Notes: generated from the letters alone by a model not told the origin. Shown: positions 49,794-60,422, numbered from the stretch's first letter. The stretch is 64,000 nt of DNA from Tumebacillus amylolyticus (GCF_016722965.1 NZ_JAEQNB010000005.1:248001-312000); one strand, 5' to 3'. Numbers and translations: made by a program.

Positions 49794-50806
49794 TACGCCC
49801 ACCTCGCAATGAGTTCAAGTTGCCCGGCCGCGAATTTGCGACCGCGCAGGACGGCGTGCAGATCACCGACGACGGCACTGGCGGTCGGCATCTCACCGGC
49901 TCCGCGTCCGTAGAGCATCGCTTCGCCGAGTGCATCGGCGTACACGTAGACCGCGTTGAAGCTGTCGTTGACTTTCGCAAGCGGATGCTCTTCGGGCAGA
50001 CGCATCGGCGAGACGGAGACTTCGATGGAATCCCCCTCCCGTCGCGCACGGCCGATCAGTTTGATCACTTGTCCCAACGCTTTGGCTTCGGCGACGTCTT
50101 CACTCGTGACTCCTTCGATGCCTTGGAGTTTCACGTCTGCCAGCGGCACCGCTTGGCGCATCGAGATCGAGGCGAGGATCGCCATTTTTCTCGCGGCATC
50201 GAGTCCGGAGACGTCGGCGTGCGGGTCGGCTTCTGCGTAACCGAGGGCTTGTGCTTCGCGCAGAGCGTCTTCGTAGGAGGCGTTTTCCTGCGTCATTTTG
50301 GAGAGGATGTAGTTCGTGGTGCCGTTGACGATGCCCATGACTTCGCGCACGTTGTCCCCCGCAAACGACTGCTTCAAGACGCGCACGATGGGGATTGCGC
50401 CGGCGACGGCCGCTTCGTAGAGCAGTTCCACGTTTTGAGAATCGGCTGCGTGGTGCAAGTGCGCGCCGTGCAGGGCGATCAGATCTTTGTTGGCGGTGAT
50501 GACGTGCTTGCCGGAGAGCAGAGATTCCAGCACGATGTCCCGCGTTTCGCCTTCGCCACCCATGACTTCGATCACCACTTGAATGTTCGCATCGTCGAGG
50601 ATATCCCGCACATCGCGAGTGAGCAGGGCGCGGTCTACCTCAACGCCTCGTTTCTTGTCCAGATCGCGCACGAGAATGCGCTGGATTTCGATCTCGTACC
50701 CGCATTTCTGTGCCAACTCTTCCGAATTCTGCCGCAACATCTTCACCACGCCGGACCCGACGGTGCCCAAGCCCAGCAATCCGACTTTCACCACTCTGCG
50801 TTCCAT
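49793..50806 (-). CDS. hom: homoserine dehydrogenase lacking the ACT domain
   Basis: A 337-residue enzyme that reduces aspartate semialdehyde to homoserine with NAD(P)H. Rossmann loop [13 protein letters not shown] at about 9-21, NKDLIA at 103-108 and [12 protein letters not shown] at about 165-176. The chain ends shortly after [15 protein letters not shown], where B. subtilis Hom (433 residues) continues with an ACT domain for threonine feedback; here it is absent. ATG 50806 follows GGAGGAG; the longer frame to 51034 has no ribosome site and crosses a terminator. Confidence 0.92.
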   Translation of the reverse strand: MERRVVKVGLLGLGTVGSGVVKMLRQNSEELAQKCGYEIEIQRILVRDLDKKRGVEVDRALLTRDVRDILDDANIQVVIEVMGGEGETRDIVLESLLSGKHVITANKDLIALHGAHLHHAADSQNVELLYEAAVAGAIPIVRVLKQSFAGDNVREVMGIVNGTTNYILSKMTQENASYEDALREAQALGYAEADPHADVSGLDAARKMAILASISMRQAVPLADVKLQGIEGVTSEDVAEAKALGQVIKLIGRARREGDSIEVSVSPMRLPEEHPLAKVNDSFNAVYVYADALGEAMLYGRGAGEMPTASAVVGDLHAVLRGRKFAAGQLELIARWA

Positions 50807-50981
50807 CTCTCCAACTCCTCCTCGTCTCTTTGTACGCCCTGAATGTACACGTATTGCGTACTCTTGTGTTTTCTTGTTGGACATTATAATACGGGTCGGA
50901 GGAGGGCACAAGGGCTTTTTGATACATATTTCAGATTTTTTTACTTCCATTTCATTTGAAAACGGATTCATTAACGGCGCA

Positions 50982-51015
50982 ACAAAAAAAGCACCCTCCC
51001 ACGGAGAGTGCTGTT
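50982..51015 (-). terminator. terminator of the SGNH hydrolase gene
   Basis: AGCACTCTCC-GTG-GGAGGGTGCT is followed by T7 on the minus strand, 23 bases after the stop. Confidence 0.85.
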
Positions 51016-51037
51016 GTCTATTGCTGGCTGACATGCG

Positions 51038-51874
51038 TTACAAAATCGACTTCGGAAGCGCTTGGAGCAGTCGCTCTGCCATTTTCTCATATCCGTTCTC
51101 ATTCGGATGGAAATGGTCGCCCGCCAGCAAGCGGTCGGTGTTCCATTCGAAGATGTCGAACGTCGGGACGACTTTCGCATTGGGGTACTTTTGCACGACG
51201 GTGATCGCGTTGGCGTTCCAGCCGTCGAGAAGGGCGTTCATTTTCGCGGTGTCCTCGACGATACCCTCAAACGGGTTGTAGGTCCCGACGACGAGGATCG
51301 GAGCGTCCGGGTTGCTGGTGCGAACGCTTTTTAGAATGCCGTCGAGGTTTTTGGTGTAGCGTTCCTGTGCGGTGAGGAACTTGGTCTCGTCGATGCTCGC
51401 GGAGGTCAGAATCTGCGAGATGTCCCCCACAGAGTGCGTCATGTCGTTGCCGCCGATGGAGATCAAAATCAACTTGGCGTCCTTCAAGATCGACTTCGTG
51501 CCGGCGCTTTGCACCGTTTTGAGCAACTCCGGAGATTCAAGTCCCGAGACGCCGAGGTTCTGAACGGAGACGCTGCGGCCTTGCTGGTCGAGCTTGTCCT
51601 TCAGATAGCCGACATAGCCTTTGCCGTTTTTGTCCCCGACGCCCTTGGTCAGCGAGTCACCAAGTGCGACAATCGGGTAGGTTTGCGGGTTCTGCGCCGT
51701 CGCGGCGGCGGCCGGAGCGGCGTCGTTTTTCTGTTGAAGCGTATCGGTCATTTCAGCGGCGGAAGTCGTTCCTTTGGGGCCGATGATGGCCATCACGAAA
51801 CCGACGCCGAAGATAAGAGCACTGAGCAGGGCAAGCGTAGAGACGATTCTCCACGACCAAGATTTATTTTTCAA
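51038..51874 (-). CDS. secreted SGNH/GDSL-type hydrolase
   Basis: A 278-residue protein with an N-terminal signal or anchor segment (VSTLALLSALIFGVGFVMAIIG) and an Ala-rich linker, then an SGNH domain: ALGDSLTKGVG (nucleophile Ser), LISIGGNDMTHS (the GxND motif) and a final DHFHPNENGYEKMA with catalytic Asp and His. B. subtilis YpmR-like lipoproteins have the same layout. Probably an esterase or lipase on the outer membrane face or outside the cell; substrate unknown. Confidence 0.85.
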   Translation of the reverse strand: MKNKSWSWRIVSTLALLSALIFGVGFVMAIIGPKGTTSAAEMTDTLQQKNDAAPAAAATAQNPQTYPIVALGDSLTKGVGDKNGKGYVGYLKDKLDQQGRSVSVQNLGVSGLESPELLKTVQSAGTKSILKDAKLILISIGGNDMTHSVGDISQILTSASIDETKFLTAQERYTKNLDGILKSVRTSNPDAPILVVGTYNPFEGIVEDTAKMNALLDGWNANAITVVQKYPNAKVVPTFDIFEWNTDRLLAGDHFHPNENGYEKMAERLLQALPKSIL

Positions 51875-51956
51875 AGTCGTGCCACCTCCTTCACCTTCCT
51901 AGTGTAGCACAAAAACGGTACAATAGGAGCATGACTCAAGAACTGAGGTGTTTTCG

Positions 51957-52889
51957 TTGACCCCTACATCCTCTGCCGTCGCACTGTCCGTCCAAGGGCT
52001 GCAGAAAACGATCGGCAAACGCACGATCATTCGAAACATCACCTTCGACGTCCATCAGGGCGAAGTGTTCGGATTTCTCGGACCGAACGGAGCCGGCAAG
52101 ACCACGACGATTCGCATGATCGTCGGTCTCATCGCGCCCACAGCCGGACGCATCTACATCGGCGGTCACGATGTGCGCACGAATTTTATTGAAGCGATGC
52201 GCAACGTCGGATGTATCGTCGAGAACCCGGAACTCTACAAATACATGACCGGCTGGCAGAATCTCGAACATTTTGCCGCCATGCTCGGCGATGTATCTCA
52301 TGAACGCATCCACGAAGTCGTCCAACAAGTCAAGATGGACGCCCGCATCCATGATAAAGTCAAAACCTACTCGCTCGGCATGCGTCAACGTCTGGGGATT
52401 GCACAAGCCTTGCTCGGACGACCGAAGCTCTTGATCTTGGACGAGCCCACCAACGGACTCGACCCCGCCGGGATTCGCGAGTTGCGCGAGTTCATTCGGG
52501 AACTCGCCGCTCAGGAAGGCTTGGCGGTCTTCGTTTCCTCGCACATGCTCGCCGAAGTGCAGATGATGTGCGACCGCGTGGCGATTCTCTCCGGCGGCGA
52601 GATCGTCAAAGTCACGTCTGTCGAAGAGATCGTGGCAAACGGCGTCAACCGCGTGGAATGGAACGTCGAACCGGCCGACGTTGCTTCTGCCGTTCTTGAA
52701 CAGCAAGTCGGTGCGGACGGCGTCAAGCAGATCGGCACTACGAAATTGGTCGCTTCTCTAACGCAAGACCAAACCGCCGTCGTCAACCGGAAGTTGATCG
52801 AGGCCGGCTGCAACATCTACAGCGTCACGATTCAGAACCAATTGGAAGAACTGTTCTTGGAAATCACAGGAGGTGAGACGATTGCGTAA
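51957..52889 (+). CDS. ABC exporter ATP-binding subunit
   Basis: A 310-residue ATPase of the drug/bacitracin-type exporters (CcmA/BcrA-like). Walker A GPNGAGKTTT (about 41-50), the signature YSLGMRQRLGIAQALLG, Walker B LLILDEPTNGLDP and the H-loop SSHMLAE. A C-terminal extension of about 90 residues follows the core. TTG 51957 lies six bases after GAGGTG, and the gene overlaps its permease by eight bases. Confidence 0.9.
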   Translation: MTPTSSAVALSVQGLQKTIGKRTIIRNITFDVHQGEVFGFLGPNGAGKTTTIRMIVGLIAPTAGRIYIGGHDVRTNFIEAMRNVGCIVENPELYKYMTGWQNLEHFAAMLGDVSHERIHEVVQQVKMDARIHDKVKTYSLGMRQRLGIAQALLGRPKLLILDEPTNGLDPAGIRELREFIRELAAQEGLAVFVSSHMLAEVQMMCDRVAILSGGEIVKVTSVEEIVANGVNRVEWNVEPADVASAVLEQQVGADGVKQIGTTKLVASLTQDQTAVVNRKLIEAGCNIYSVTIQNQLEELFLEITGGETIA

Positions 52890-53874
52890 CCTCCTCGCTC
52901 TGACGCGCAACGAGACGTTGAAAGTCTTGCGCAAGCGCCGTTTCTTCGTCGTCGTGCTGATCTTGCTCTGCTTGATTCCGCTGTTTGCCTACGGACAATA
53001 CACTTCAGAGCAACGCCTGCTCGCCAAAGTCGGGACCTCCGACTGGAAAGCGCAACTCCAACAGCAGATCACGGAGACCGAACACCGCATGCAGTCCTCC
53101 TATCTGCCGGATGAGCAGAAAAAAATCCTCGCCCTGCAAGTCGAGCAGCAACGTTACTACCTCGACCGCAACATCAACCCGAAATCGACCGGGGCGACGA
53201 CGTTCACGCGATTCTTCATGCAATACGGCGTTTCGCTGTTCCTCCCGCTGCTCGTCATCGTCGTGGCGACCGACATCGTGTCGAGTGAGCACGCCGAAGG
53301 CACGATCAAACTTTTGCTGACCCGCCCCGTCAAACGGTGGAAGATTTTGCTCTCGAAGTACCTGACCTTGCTGATCTACACGACGCTGACCGTGATGATT
53401 ACGCTGGTGTCTTGTTACCTCATCTCCGGGCTGTTTTTCGGCTACCAAGGTTGGGATGCTCCGATGTTCACCGGATTCCAAATTTCCGGCGGCACATTTG
53501 ATGCCACGCATGCCAAAGCGATTCCGCACTGGCAACTTCTGCTCATGAACTACGGTCTCGGTTGGATTTCCACCATCGTCGTGGCGACGTTGTCGTTCAT
53601 GGTCTCCGTTTTGGTTCGCGGCACGGCGGCCGGTATGGGCGTGATGCTCGCCGTCTTGATCGGCGGCAACATCCTCGTGCAGCTGGCGGCCGACTTCCCG
53701 GTTGCGAAGTACATTTTCACCTCGCACCTGCGTTTGACCGATTACGTGAACGGCACACCGCTGCCGATCCCGGATGTCACCCTCCCGTTCTCTCTCGCCG
53801 TTCTCGGTGTATGGTTGGTCGGCGGGTTGATCATCTCGTTCACAACGTTCACCCGTCGCGACGTGCTGGCCTAA
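52882..53874 (+). CDS. ABC-2 type permease subunit
   Basis: A 330-residue membrane protein, ABC-2 family, with an N-terminal helix (FFVVVLILLCLIPLFAYG), a large extracellular loop of about 90 residues (rich in Gln and Glu), and five further helices. ATDIVSSEHAEGTIKLLLTRPVKRW is the cytosolic coupling helix of this family. TTG 52882 lies eight bases after AGGAGG. Partner of the ATPase just upstream; substrate unknown. Confidence 0.87.
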   Translation: MRNLLALTRNETLKVLRKRRFFVVVLILLCLIPLFAYGQYTSEQRLLAKVGTSDWKAQLQQQITETEHRMQSSYLPDEQKKILALQVEQQRYYLDRNINPKSTGATTFTRFFMQYGVSLFLPLLVIVVATDIVSSEHAEGTIKLLLTRPVKRWKILLSKYLTLLIYTTLTVMITLVSCYLISGLFFGYQGWDAPMFTGFQISGGTFDATHAKAIPHWQLLLMNYGLGWISTIVVATLSFMVSVLVRGTAAGMGVMLAVLIGGNILVQLAADFPVAKYIFTSHLRLTDYVNGTPLPIPDVTLPFSLAVLGVWLVGGLIISFTTFTRRDVLA

Positions 53875-53885
53875 TGCGTGATACA

Positions 53886-53929
53886 ATAAAAAGAGGCGAC
53901 CCTCCCAGGAGGGGCACCTCTTCTTTTTA
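53886..53929. terminator. bidirectional terminator
   Basis: A stem AAGAGG-CGACCCTCC/GGAGGGGCA-CCTCTT with A and T runs on the two sides lies between the converging ABC permease and hypothetical genes. Confidence 0.8.
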
Positions 53930-54337
53930 TTCATGGGGCAGTTCTTCGCAAGTGATCGTCACGAACTCGTTGCGCGGAGCAAGCACCACGGCACGACCTC
54001 CGGGGATGTCGGTTGCGAATTCAACAAAGTCCCGCCCGATTCGAATCAAGTTCCCGCTCTTGACACCAAGTCCGGGCGACAGACCTTCCACCCGCACGAT
54101 CACCGTCGTCGGGGTCACATCCTGCGGTTGCACGATCACCGTGGCAAAAAACGGCGAGTCAAAACGCACCGTCAAATCCATGACGCGAAACAAATTCGAC
54201 CGCACTTGGCGAATCGGAGCGGCTTCGAACGACCCCGCATCCGATTCCACGAGCACCAAGCGTCTGATCAACGGGGTCAAGCGCTGTTGCAAGGTGATTG
54301 CTTCCGGCGTTGGACAGCCGGGAATCAAGTTTGCCAT
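53927..54337 (-). CDS. unknown beta-rich small protein
   Basis: A 136-residue soluble protein rich in Val, Pro and Arg, with likely beta strands (FFATVIVQPQDVTPTTVIVRV; NLIRIGRDFVEFATD; NEFVTITCEEL). The end VLAPRNEFVTI looks like the strand ends of DUF2642/CotB-type domains, but similarity is weak. ATG 54337 lies 11 bases after GGAGG. It is monocistronic, between the ABC transporter terminator and the histidine kinase. Function unknown. Confidence 0.5.
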   Translation of the reverse strand: MANLIPGCPTPEAITLQQRLTPLIRRLVLVESDAGSFEAAPIRQVRSNLFRVMDLTVRFDSPFFATVIVQPQDVTPTTVIVRVEGLSPGLGVKSGNLIRIGRDFVEFATDIPGGRAVVLAPRNEFVTITCEELPHE

Positions 54338-54423
54338 TGCTGTGTAGACCTCCTCGTCAGGTTGCATTCCCTATCATGATAGGCATGAATCCTGACGCTG
54401 GTGTCTGTCTCCGTTCCTTCAAC

Positions 54424-55827
54424 TCAAGAGTACGGCAACCAGACGGAGATCGTCGTGCCCTTGCCAACGACGCTTGCGACGCGAATCTCGCCCTTGTGGT
54501 TCTCGATGATCTGCTTGCAGATCAGAAAGCCAAGCCCCGTGCCATTCTCCTTGGTTGTGAAAAAAGGCTCACCCAGACGCGCCAGCACATCGGGTTCAAT
54601 CCCGTTGCCTTGGTCTGTGACGGAGATGCGTACTCGCTCCCCCTCACTGGACAACCTAATCTCAATCCGTCCCCCGTTTGGCATCGCTTCGAGGGCGTTT
54701 TTGAGGAAGTTGATGAAGACTTGCTTCAATTGATTCTCGTCGCACGTAAGCGATTTCAAATCCGGTTCAAAGTCGGTGACGACCTCGACGTTTCGCAGGA
54801 TCGCCTGTGTCTCGAACAACGTAATCACTTCCCCGAGCAGCGGGGCGATCTCACGACTTTGCATGAGGTTGTGTTGCGGCTTGGCGAGCACCAGCAGTTC
54901 GTTGGTGATCAACTCGATGCGATTGAGTTCGGAGCCCATGACCCGCAAATAGTGCGGATTCGCGCCGGCTCCGCCCTCCATGAGTTGCACGAAGCCTTTC
55001 AAGGCGGTCAGCGGATTGCGAATTTCGTGTGCCACGCCTGCTGCGAGCTGTCCGGCGACGGAGAGCTTCTCGGCTTGGACGAGCAATTTTTGCGTGCTCT
55101 TGGTTACGGTGATGTCGCGGGCAATGCCTGAGATGGCGACGATGTGACCGTCGCGGTTTTTGATCGGAGAGAGGGTGACGTGGACGTCGAGCAGATAGCC
55201 GTCCTTGTGAACTTTCGTCGTCTCATGTTCGGCGTACGGCACCGTCTGTTGCAGTACCTGTTGAAACATCTGCCTCACGACCACCCGTTCACTCTCCGGC
55301 GTGACCGGATACTGCCACATCTGCATCTCTTCTCGTGTATAGCCAAACATCCGCTCAAACGAGGAGTTCAACCGCAAGATTCTTCCGTTCAAATCAAACA
55401 ACGCGATGCCGTCCTTGCTATGGCGGAAGACCGAATCCAGCAATTCTTCGACCTCGCGCAGTTCATCTTCCGTTTGTTGACGGGGGGCGACGCTCAAGCT
55501 CTGGGCGATGACGTAAGAGGTCTGAGCACCCTCCCCTGTTTGCGCCGGAATGATCGTGACGGCTGCTTGAACAGGACCCGTGGATGTGGACAACAGCGAC
55601 GCACGACCGTTCTGCGGCGCTTTTTCCAAAAAAGCGTGCTCGATCAGCGCGCGCATCCGGTCGATGTCCACTGCGACCACCAATTCCTCTATATGTGTCC
55701 GCTCTCCAAACATCTGTTGCGCCGCTTGGTTTCCCGCGAGCAACTTCCCGGAGCGGTCCAGCCTCCATGTCGGAGCCGGATGATCATCGAACAATGCGTA
55801 TGGTTGAGTTTCCTTGTCTGTCACCAT
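54424..55827 (-). CDS. PAS-domain sensor histidine kinase (sporulation-kinase type)
   Basis: A 467-residue cytosolic kinase: a first PAS-like region (about 10-100), a second PAS/PAC domain (LLDSVFRHSKDGIALFDLN onward) and a HisKA core with H-box VAHEIRNPLTALKG, N-box NFLKNALEAMPNG and G-boxes DQGNGIEPD and GTGLGFLICK. The absence of membrane segments and the PAS content match the KinA/KinE kinases that feed the Spo0 phosphorelay. No response regulator is adjacent, which also fits. A GTG start at 55872 is possible but lacks a ribosome site. Confidence 0.85.
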   Translation of the reverse strand: MVTDKETQPYALFDDHPAPTWRLDRSGKLLAGNQAAQQMFGERTHIEELVVAVDIDRMRALIEHAFLEKAPQNGRASLLSTSTGPVQAAVTIIPAQTGEGAQTSYVIAQSLSVAPRQQTEDELREVEELLDSVFRHSKDGIALFDLNGRILRLNSSFERMFGYTREEMQMWQYPVTPESERVVVRQMFQQVLQQTVPYAEHETTKVHKDGYLLDVHVTLSPIKNRDGHIVAISGIARDITVTKSTQKLLVQAEKLSVAGQLAAGVAHEIRNPLTALKGFVQLMEGGAGANPHYLRVMGSELNRIELITNELLVLAKPQHNLMQSREIAPLLGEVITLFETQAILRNVEVVTDFEPDLKSLTCDENQLKQVFINFLKNALEAMPNGGRIEIRLSSEGERVRISVTDQGNGIEPDVLARLGEPFFTTKENGTGLGFLICKQIIENHKGEIRVASVVGKGTTISVWLPYS

Positions 55828-55928
55828 GTATGTACCCCATTCAATGAATCTAAAAATCGATTCCTGTTGCACATTTTATTATGAGGCATCTTTTGTTAAA
55901 TGTCTTCTTTTTTCTTACAAGATATCAA

Positions 55929-55963
55929 ATAAAAAAACCCATACAACGTGTGTATAGGTTTCG
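55929..55963 (-). terminator. terminator of the HAD phosphatase gene
   Basis: AAACC-TATACACACGTTGTAT-GGGTTT is followed by a T-run on the minus strand, about 20 bases after the stop. Confidence 0.7.
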
Positions 55964-55983
55964 TTCTTGAATGTGAGGTATTA

Positions 55984-56793
55984 TTAGGAAGCGGACGGTG
56001 TCTTGCGGTCCTCCAACAGATAGCGAATCGCTTCTGCTACCCCGGTGACTTCGTCCTTGGACGTGACATAGTCGGCACGTTCACGAACTTCCGGCACAGC
56101 CCAGCCCATCGCAACACCGAATCCTGCCCACTCAATCATCGAGAGGTCGTTGAAATTATCGCCGGCCGCCATGACTTGCTCGCGCGGGACTCCCCATTGC
56201 TCGCAGAGAGTTCGGAGCGCTTCGCCCTTGGTGCCAAGCGGATTCAAGATCATCACTTCCGGGATGCCGTCTGCGTATCGGGTCACGTTGAGAATCCAAC
56301 CGTCCCCTTTGCCGCCGAAGCGTTCGAGCAAACGTGCAACGTTGGACTCGCCCTTGGTGTAGATCTGGTAGGGAGCTTCCGGCAGTTTCGATGCCATGTC
56401 GGTTTTCACCAGGTCCTCGGCGACCGGTGTATTCAACAACGGGTCGTGGTCGAGGTTGTGCCAGACTTCTGTCCCTACATAGACACGAACGGGAATCTCC
56501 TGCTCTTCACAAAACGCGCATACATCGCGTGAAAACTCCATCGGCATGCGGTGCAACCACAAATCTTGCCCCGTGCGTCCATCGACCACGCGCGAACCGG
56601 AAGAGACGATCACCGGCGTATCGAGATTCAGTTCTCGATAAAACGCCTCCGTCCTCCCCCATCCGCGCGCGGTGGCCAGCACAATTTTCACTCCATGTTC
56701 TTGTGCCAGTTGCAGAGCTGCTTTGTTTCCTTCTGGAATTGACTTATCCGGTGCCAACAACGTCTCGTCTAGATCCACTGCAATCACACGAAT
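55984..56793 (-). CDS. Cof-type HAD phosphatase
   Basis: A 269-residue phosphatase of the HAD superfamily, Cof/YwpJ type: DLDETLL (nucleophile and general acid Asp), NKAALQLAQEHGVKIVLATARGW, and the last motif GDNFNDLSMIEWAGFGVAMG with the metal-binding Asp residues and a class IIB cap between. Substrates are usually sugar phosphates or FMN. ATG 56793 follows GAGGAGGAG. It is divergent from pckA. Confidence 0.88.
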   Translation of the reverse strand: MRVIAVDLDETLLAPDKSIPEGNKAALQLAQEHGVKIVLATARGWGRTEAFYRELNLDTPVIVSSGSRVVDGRTGQDLWLHRMPMEFSRDVCAFCEEQEIPVRVYVGTEVWHNLDHDPLLNTPVAEDLVKTDMASKLPEAPYQIYTKGESNVARLLERFGGKGDGWILNVTRYADGIPEVMILNPLGTKGEALRTLCEQWGVPREQVMAAGDNFNDLSMIEWAGFGVAMGWAVPEVRERADYVTSKDEVTGVAEAIRYLLEDRKTPSAS

Positions 56794-57095
56794 CATACTC
56801 GTCTCCTCCTCTCCCCATGCCACAAAGCCTTACAGGGAATTCCATTATAGCACGGCATTCGACTTTGTGAACAGGATTTACATGAAAACCAAAAGAAGTT
56901 TTCTGACAGGTTCTCGTCAAAAATCCGCCATACATTTTCGAGAAAAAAGTGTTCCCGCTTGTGGCTCATTGTGTTATACTCATGGCAAATAGTATAGCTC
57001 ATATAATGGCTGAGTGTGGAACATTCCAACTTCGACCAACCTATTATAGTAACATACTTAGGGAACCCCCTATTGGAAAGGAACTGATTTCTCCC

Positions 57096-58685
57096 ATGAC
57101 CACGAAAGCTGCCAATACCGATCTGCAAACCATCTTGGACTCCACCACCGTCCACCGCAACTTGTCTGTCCCGATGCTCGTAGAAGAAGCAGTCAAGCGC
57201 GGGGATGCGATCCTCAGCAACACGGGAGCACTCAGCGTCACCACTGGCAAATACACCGGCCGTTCGCCGAAGGATAAATTCATCGTCCGCGATGAGCAAA
57301 CCGAAAACACCGTTGCATGGGGTCCGGTCAACGCACCGTTTGACGCGGAGAAATTCGACCGCCTGTACGCAAAAGTGACCGACTACCTCAAGACCAAGGA
57401 CGAATTGTTCGTATTTGACGGTTTTGCAGGAGCAGATACCGACTACCGCCTGCCGATCCGCGTGATCAATGAATATGCATGGCAGAATCTGTTCGTGCAT
57501 CAGCTCTTCATCCGCCCGACCGAAGACGAGTTGAACGCACATGCTCCGGAGTTTACCGTCATCGCCGTTCCGAACTGCATCGCAGACCCGGCTGTTGATG
57601 GTACGAACTCCGAAGCGTACGTCGTGCTCTCCTTTGAAAAACGCGTCGTCCTGATCGGCGGCACGCACTACGCAGGTGAGATGAAGAAATCGATTTTCTC
57701 CGTCATGAACTTCCTGCTCCCGGCTCAAGGCGTCATGCCGATGCACTGCTCGGCGAACATCGGCCAAGAAGGCGACGTTGCGCTGTTCTTCGGTCTCTCC
57801 GGCACCGGCAAAACCACCCTCTCCGCAGACCCGAACCGCAACTTGATCGGGGATGACGAGCACGGCTGGTCGGACAACGGCGTGTTCAACTTCGAAGGCG
57901 GTTGCTACGCGAAGACGATTAAACTGTCGGCGCAAGGCGAGCCGGAGATCTGGAACGCGATCAAGTTCGGCACGGTTCTGGAAAACGTCGTCGTGGACCA
58001 AGAAACGGGCGAAGCAGATTACGACTCTTCCGCTTTGACGGAAAACACGCGTGCGGCGTACCCGCTCGATTACATTCCGGGCGCGGTGTTCCCGTCTGTC
58101 GGCGGTCACCCGAACGTTATCGTCTTCCTGACTGCAGACGCAACCGGTACCTTGCCGCCGATCGCGCAACTGACCAAGGAACAAGCGATGTACTACTTCC
58201 TCTCCGGCTACACCTCCAAGCTCGCAGGTACGGAGCGCGGCGTCACCGAGCCGGAAGCGACGTTCTCCACATGCTTCGGCGCACCGTTCCTGCCGTTGCA
58301 ACCGACCGTGTACGCAGAACTGCTCGGCAAGAAAATCGAGCAGCACGATTCGAAAGTCTACCTCGTCAACACCGGCTGGACCGGCGGCGCATACGGCACC
58401 GGTTCCCGCATGAAGCTCTCCTACACCCGTGCGATGGTCACGGCTGTGATTGAAAAGCAACTCGGCGATATCGAATGGGTGAAAGACCCGATCTTCGGCC
58501 TCTCCATCCCGACCCAAGTCAAGGGCGTCCCGGCTCATGTCCTCAACCCGCGCAACACCTGGGAAGACAAAGCCGCGTATGACCAAGCCGCTCTGGCACT
58601 GGCTACGCGCTTCGTGAAAAACTTCGAGAAATTCGGTTCCGTGTCTGACGAAATCAAGTCGGCCGCGCCGAAGACCGCTCTGTAA
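57096..58685 (+). CDS. pckA: phosphoenolpyruvate carboxykinase (ATP)
   Basis: A 529-residue ATP-dependent PEPCK, which makes PEP from oxaloacetate for gluconeogenesis. Motifs: oxaloacetate/Mn site [10 protein letters not shown] (about 199-208), [11 protein letters not shown], the P-loop [27 protein letters not shown] and [13 protein letters not shown] 57096 follows AAAGGA; a -10 of the form TATAAT lies at about 57001-57006. Starts upstream of 57096 lack a ribosome site. It is monocistronic with a terminator. Confidence 0.95.
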   Translation: MTTKAANTDLQTILDSTTVHRNLSVPMLVEEAVKRGDAILSNTGALSVTTGKYTGRSPKDKFIVRDEQTENTVAWGPVNAPFDAEKFDRLYAKVTDYLKTKDELFVFDGFAGADTDYRLPIRVINEYAWQNLFVHQLFIRPTEDELNAHAPEFTVIAVPNCIADPAVDGTNSEAYVVLSFEKRVVLIGGTHYAGEMKKSIFSVMNFLLPAQGVMPMHCSANIGQEGDVALFFGLSGTGKTTLSADPNRNLIGDDEHGWSDNGVFNFEGGCYAKTIKLSAQGEPEIWNAIKFGTVLENVVVDQETGEADYDSSALTENTRAAYPLDYIPGAVFPSVGGHPNVIVFLTADATGTLPPIAQLTKEQAMYYFLSGYTSKLAGTERGVTEPEATFSTCFGAPFLPLQPTVYAELLGKKIEQHDSKVYLVNTGWTGGAYGTGSRMKLSYTRAMVTAVIEKQLGDIEWVKDPIFGLSIPTQVKGVPAHVLNPRNTWEDKAAYDQAALALATRFVKNFEKFGSVSDEIKSAAPKTAL

Positions 58686-58690
58686 ACTCT

Positions 58691-58734
58691 TGTAAAAAAA
58701 CGAGCCTCCTCGTCGGGGGCTCGTCTTTTTTTTA
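58691..58734 (+). terminator. terminator of pckA
   Basis: The stem ACGAGCCTCC/GGGGGCTCGT is followed by T8 and A-rich left flank, six bases after the stop. Confidence 0.88.
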
Positions 58735-58816
58735 CGACTTTTTCCGTCTACGGAAATAATTTCGCTAGATTTGTCGAATACTATATCAACCAAAAAACCG
58801 GAAGGGGGACTTCAGC

Positions 58817-59275
58817 ATGATCAAACCCATGCTCAAAGAATTCAAGGAGTTTGCCCTTCGCGGCAACATCATCGACTTGGCGATCGGTGTGATCATCGGC
58901 GGTGCGTTTCAGAAGATCGTGACGTCGCTCGTCAACGATGTAATCATGCCGCCGATCGGAATGTTGGTGGGCAAAGTGGACATGTCCGACTTGTTCTTCA
59001 CGCTCGACGGCGGGCACTACGGGTCGCTGGCGGAAGCGAAGCAAGCGGGAGCCGCCACGCTGAACTACGGGCAGTTTCTAAACAACGTCCTCGACTTCAT
59101 TATCGTGGCATTCGTCATCTTCCTCGTCGTGCGCCAGATCAACAAGCTCAAACGCAAGGAAGGCAAACCCGTCACGACCAAGGAATGCCCGTTCTGCTAC
59201 AGCACGATCCCGCTCAAAGCCACTCGCTGCGGGCATTGTACGTCGGAGCTTGAAACAGCGTCCTCTACTTCCTGA
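58817..59275 (+). CDS. mscL: large-conductance mechanosensitive channel with zinc ribbon
   Basis: A 152-residue Msc[28 protein letters not shown] is the N-terminal amphipathic helix and TM1, and the second helix is [15 protein letters not shown]. The C-terminal 27 residues carry a four-Cys zinc ribbon (CPFC, CGHC) instead of the charged helical bundle of Escherichia coli MscL. It opens under membrane tension during osmotic downshift. AGGGGGAC precedes the ATG. Its 3' end overlaps the convergent glycosyltransferase gene by 11 bases. Confidence 0.93.
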   Translation: MIKPMLKEFKEFALRGNIIDLAIGVIIGGAFQKIVTSLVNDVIMPPIGMLVGKVDMSDLFFTLDGGHYGSLAEAKQAGAATLNYGQFLNNVLDFIIVAFVIFLVVRQINKLKRKEGKPVTTKECPFCYSTIPLKATRCGHCTSELETASSTS

Positions 59276-60422
59276 GTTTCAAATCATCCAACGAGTAAAA
59301 CGTCCCGCGCCAGTAGATGCCGCCGCGTTTGAGCGTGAGATACGTGGAGCGCAGGAAGATGAACAGGAACAGCAAGACCGTCAGCGGCAGGGCGACGACT
59401 TCAAGGCCCGAGTACGATGTCATCTTGCGCGTGTAGAGCAGGTAGATGGCGATGTTGCAGAGAACGGCCGTGAGATACAGCCAGCCCTCCCAACCGGGGA
59501 GGAACATCGCGAGAAACGGGAGGAAAAAGAAAACCAGTTGCCCAAGCGTCGCGATCAACACCATCCAGAGCGAGTAGTTGAGGCCGGCGAACATGTTTTT
59601 TTCCAAGCCTCGCATCGCATCTCCGACACTTGGGTACCATTCGACTTGGAGCAGTTCCGGGGAGATGCCCATACGCTGTTTCAAGTGCGCTTGTTTGACT
59701 TTCATCCCCAGCATCAAGTCATCGTCGGGACGCATCGCAATGGCGCGGTGTGTGCCGACTTTTTCGTACGCCTCGCGCGTGAGGAAGTTGAACGCTCCGA
59801 TTCCGAAGCCTTCCTTGTGCTGAGAATCATCGTTCGGCTTCCACGGCCATTTCAAGAGGCACAGCGAGTACAGAAAGAACTGCACGAACGCCCGCAGCCA
59901 AAATGTCTTCGCCACGAGAAACGGCGAGACCGTCAGATGATCCAACTTCAATTCTTGAAAAAACGCCATCGCCGACCGCACGGCGTACGGCGTGAAATGG
60001 ATGTCGGCGTCGGTGAACAGGATATAGTCCCCCTGTGCCCGCAGGTAGCCTTGGTAGAGAGCGTGGTTTTTGCCAAGCCAGCCGGAGGGCAGGGATTCGA
60101 TGTGAAGCACTTCAAAACGTGCCTCTCCTTCCCAACTCCGTTTGACCTCCTCCATCTCCTCACCCGTTCGGTCCTTCGAGCGGTCGTTGACCGCGATGAT
60201 TTCGATTCGGCGATACTCCTGCGCCAAGAGGCTTTGAAGTGTCGCCCCGATGGACGCTTCCTCCTCTTTGCCCGCGACGATGATCGAAACCAAGGGCTCG
60301 TCCGCGAGCGGATCGAGAACTTTTTTCAGGCGGGGAACTTTAGGCAATCCGACGAGGTGGATGAACAACATCGGCACCCAGTAAAAAACGACGAGAATCG
60401 CCAATATCTGGTAGACAGTCAT
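59265..60422 (-). CDS. membrane-bound family 2 glycosyltransferase
   Basis: A 385-residue GT2 enzyme. N-terminal helix, then the GT-A domain with [26 protein letters not shown], the DxD motif in FTDADIHF (about 136-143), and the late QxxRW-like region; four hydrophobic helices close the C-terminus. The GWLGKNHAL motif and topology fit HpnB-like or carotenoid/hopanoid glycosyltransferases that work on polyisoprenoid lipids; no other hopanoid gene is in the window. A GAAAGGG site precedes the ATG. Confidence 0.82.
   Translation of the reverse strand: MTVYQILAILVVFYWVPMLFIHLVGLPKVPRLKKVLDPLADEPLVSIIVAGKEEEASIGATLQSLLAQEYRRIEIIAVNDRSKDRTGEEMEEVKRSWEGEARFEVLHIESLPSGWLGKNHALYQGYLRAQGDYILFTDADIHFTPYAVRSAMAFFQELKLDHLTVSPFLVAKTFWLRAFVQFFLYSLCLLKWPWKPNDDSQHKEGFGIGAFNFLTREAYEKVGTHRAIAMRPDDDLMLGMKVKQAHLKQRMGISPELLQVEWYPSVGDAMRGLEKNMFAGLNYSLWMVLIATLGQLVFFFLPFLAMFLPGWEGWLYLTAVLCNIAIYLLYTRKMTSYSGLEVVALPLTVLLFLFIFLRSTYLTLKRGGIYWRGTFYSLDDLKLRK

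Noticed and set aside
56793-58793. 666-codon open frame on the minus strand
   Set aside because: Antisense to pckA, which has full PEPCK motifs; the frame is a by-product of GC-rich codon usage.
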